From: Anaerolineae bacterium
GTDB lineage: Bacteria; Chloroflexota; Anaerolineae; JAFGEY01
DNA: 6,786 nt
Direction: 5' to 3'
Assembly (NCBI GenBank): GCA_016929205.1
Contig: JAFGJF010000212.1
Location: 1-6,786 of the forward strand
Part shown: in pieces, positions 5,882-6,786 of the stretch
How positions within the stretch are numbered: the first letter of the stretch is position 1
Layout: each line of letters opens with the position of its first letter
Notes under the pieces: model-generated
The model's database searches: none
What the model was told of the DNA's origin: nothing
Seen by the model: the letters and a program-made list of their open reading frames with translations, nothing else
Made by a program: the position numbers and the translations under genes

Positions 5882-6466
5882 CTAAAAGTCATCCACAATC
5901 CGGTAGACAATCACGTCCGCCACGACCCGGTCGCCGCGCTGTGTGCCCCAGACCTGAAGCTCGGTGTTCTGCCCGATCTCTTCCAGTGAATCCACAGCCC
6001 GGATCACTTGCTGAATCGTCTGCTCTCCACTTTTCATTGTCTCCGGATTGGCCGTCGGCATCTCGGTTTCGTCCCGGTAGACGATCGTGTCCCGGCTGAC
6101 GATGACTTCGATCTCGGGCCCGGAATGGCCGAGATTGACCTTTTGCTCTCCGGTGGCCCCATCTACTTCCACATCAAGTTCGATGCTGCCGGTTCCAACA
6201 AAGATGCTGTTGTCCTGGCGGCGCACAAAAACACCCGCTGCGGCAGCCGGGCTGTCGGGAAGCTCCGGAGCCGGTTCAATTCTGATCTTGAGAGACACCG
6301 GTCCGTTACCGACGTCCGCGACCAGTTCCATCACGCGCACGCTCGGACCGTCATCTGCGGCAGTATCTTGGGATGACCCCAGCATCTGCGTGCCCACAAA
6401 GGCCGCACCTGCTAACAAGGCAACAAGCACAACCACGCCACCTGCAATAAGCATCGTCCGTTTCAT
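5882..6466 (-). CDS. Membrane-anchored protein of unknown function, downstream of a MacB-like permease
   Basis: I do not recognise this 194-residue protein. One hydrophobic helix at about residues 5-29 after MKRT looks like an uncleaved anchor or a signal peptide. It has no lipobox cysteine, and the protein contains no cysteine at all. A low-complexity acidic linker (SSQDTAADDG) leads into an extracytoplasmic domain rich in beta-strand-like alternation (VRVMELVADVG, SIELDVEVDG, IEVIVSRDTIVYRDE). Its C-terminal part, VWGTQRGDRVVADVIVYRI, feels like a small beta-barrel/OB-like end, but that is a guess. The ATG at 6466 follows GGAGG (6481-6477) by ten bases. An in-frame GTG at 6502 overlaps the permease stop as GTGA and is a possible longer start, adding 12 residues. 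The 32-base gap to the permease gene indicates one operon. By position it may be a periplasmic or cell-surface accessory of the ABC exporter, or a ligand-binding partner of the following sensor kinase. Confidence 0.8.
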   Translation of the reverse strand: MKRTMLIAGGVVVLVALLAGAAFVGTQMLGSSQDTAADDGPSVRVMELVADVGNGPVSLKIRIEPAPELPDSPAAAAGVFVRRQDNSIFVGTGSIELDVEVDGATGEQKVNLGHSGPEIEVIVSRDTIVYRDETEMPTANPETMKSGEQTIQQVIRAVDSLEEIGQNTELQVWGTQRGDRVVADVIVYRIVDDF

Positions 6467-6498
6467 GTTCACTATTCCTCCATTGTTATGAAAATAAC

Positions 6499-6786
6499 TC
6501 ACTCGTACCGCAACGCTTCTATGGGATCCAGCCGTGAGGCTCGCATAGCTGGATAGAGACCAAAAATCACCCCCACCAGGAGGGACACGCCCAGGCCCAG
6601 AGGGATGCTCTGTGGAGCCAGGAGGGCCACGCCCCGGTTGAGGGTCGCGGCCAATGGCACCACCAGGATACCAACGGCGACGCCAAGCACGCCGCCGCCC
6701 ACACTAATCAGGATCGCTTCCGACAGAAACTGTGCCACGACGTCCTGCCGCCGGGCGCCCACTGCCAGGCGAATGCCAATCTCGCG
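6499..6786 (-). CDS. ABC transporter permease, MacB/FtsX family, C-terminal part (5' end outside window)
   Basis: Only the last 95 residues are present. The reading frame runs off the window end with no start codon. The visible part begins REIGIRLAVGARRQDV, the cytoplasmic coupling motif typical of MacB/LolC/FtsX-type permeases. Two membrane helices follow (about AILISVGGGVLGVAVGILVV and LGLGVSLLVGVIFGLYPAM), then the usual ending ASRLDPIEALRYE. In this family the permease works with a separate or fused ATPase and usually moves peptides, lipoproteins or drugs outward, or transmits mechanical force, rather than importing solutes. The ATPase and any MacA-like membrane fusion protein would lie upstream, beyond position 6786. 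The GTG at 6762 is internal and not the true start. The anchored protein downstream is probably in the same transcript. Confidence 0.93.
   Translation of the reverse strand, partial: REIGIRLAVGARRQDVVAQFLSEAILISVGGGVLGVAVGILVVPLAATLNRGVALLAPQSIPLGLGVSLLVGVIFGLYPAMRASRLDPIEALRYE

Noticed and set aside
1..6786. CRISPR array, tRNA/rRNA genes or insertion sequence
   Set aside because: I saw no regularly spaced direct repeats, no tRNA or rRNA-like segment, and no transposase or recombinase in any frame.

Overview
This 6.8 kb bacterial chromosomal window holds six complete genes and the end of a seventh. It has no tRNA, rRNA, CRISPR array or recognisable insertion sequence. Most of it is fairly GC-rich, but one gene (the hydrolase at 2051-2926) is clearly AT-richer. 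The combination of a LiaS/LiaR-like two-component pair, a MacB-like permease followed by a small membrane-anchored protein, and a VOC/CPBP pair would suit a Chloroflexota (Anaerolineae/Caldilineae-like) genome. That assignment is a guess from gene style, not from a marker gene.

Left part (21-1887, plus strand): a membrane histidine kinase of the HisKA_3/NarL-LiaS class overlaps its NarL/LuxR-type response regulator by 26 bases. They form a complete two-component operon. The kinase has several N-terminal membrane helices with very short loops, so it probably senses something in or at the membrane. A 163-base gap follows. It contains nested inverted repeats, then the ribosome binding site of the next gene.

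Middle (2051-4174, plus strand): an alpha/beta hydrolase with AT-rich composition stands alone. After it comes a good extended -10 promoter (around 3009-3014), which drives a small VOC/glyoxalase-fold protein. Ten bases later, and probably translationally coupled to it, is a CPBP-family (CAAX protease/bacteriocin-processing) membrane protein with all three family motifs.

Right part (minus strand, read from 6786 down to 4207): the C-terminal end of a MacB/FtsX-type ABC transporter permease is followed by an unrecognised protein with a single N-terminal membrane anchor. Next comes a classical HAMP/HisKA/HATPase sensor kinase, which has its own likely promoter directly after the stop codon of the anchored protein. 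This kinase converges on the CPBP gene and has no response regulator beside it inside the window. The permease and anchored protein look like one operon. The kinase could belong to the same envelope-stress or export locus, with its regulator upstream of the window.

I found no clear evidence of a new biological system. The points most worth checking are the compositionally foreign hydrolase and the inverted-repeat region before it, the kinase with no adjacent regulator, and the unrecognised anchored protein.
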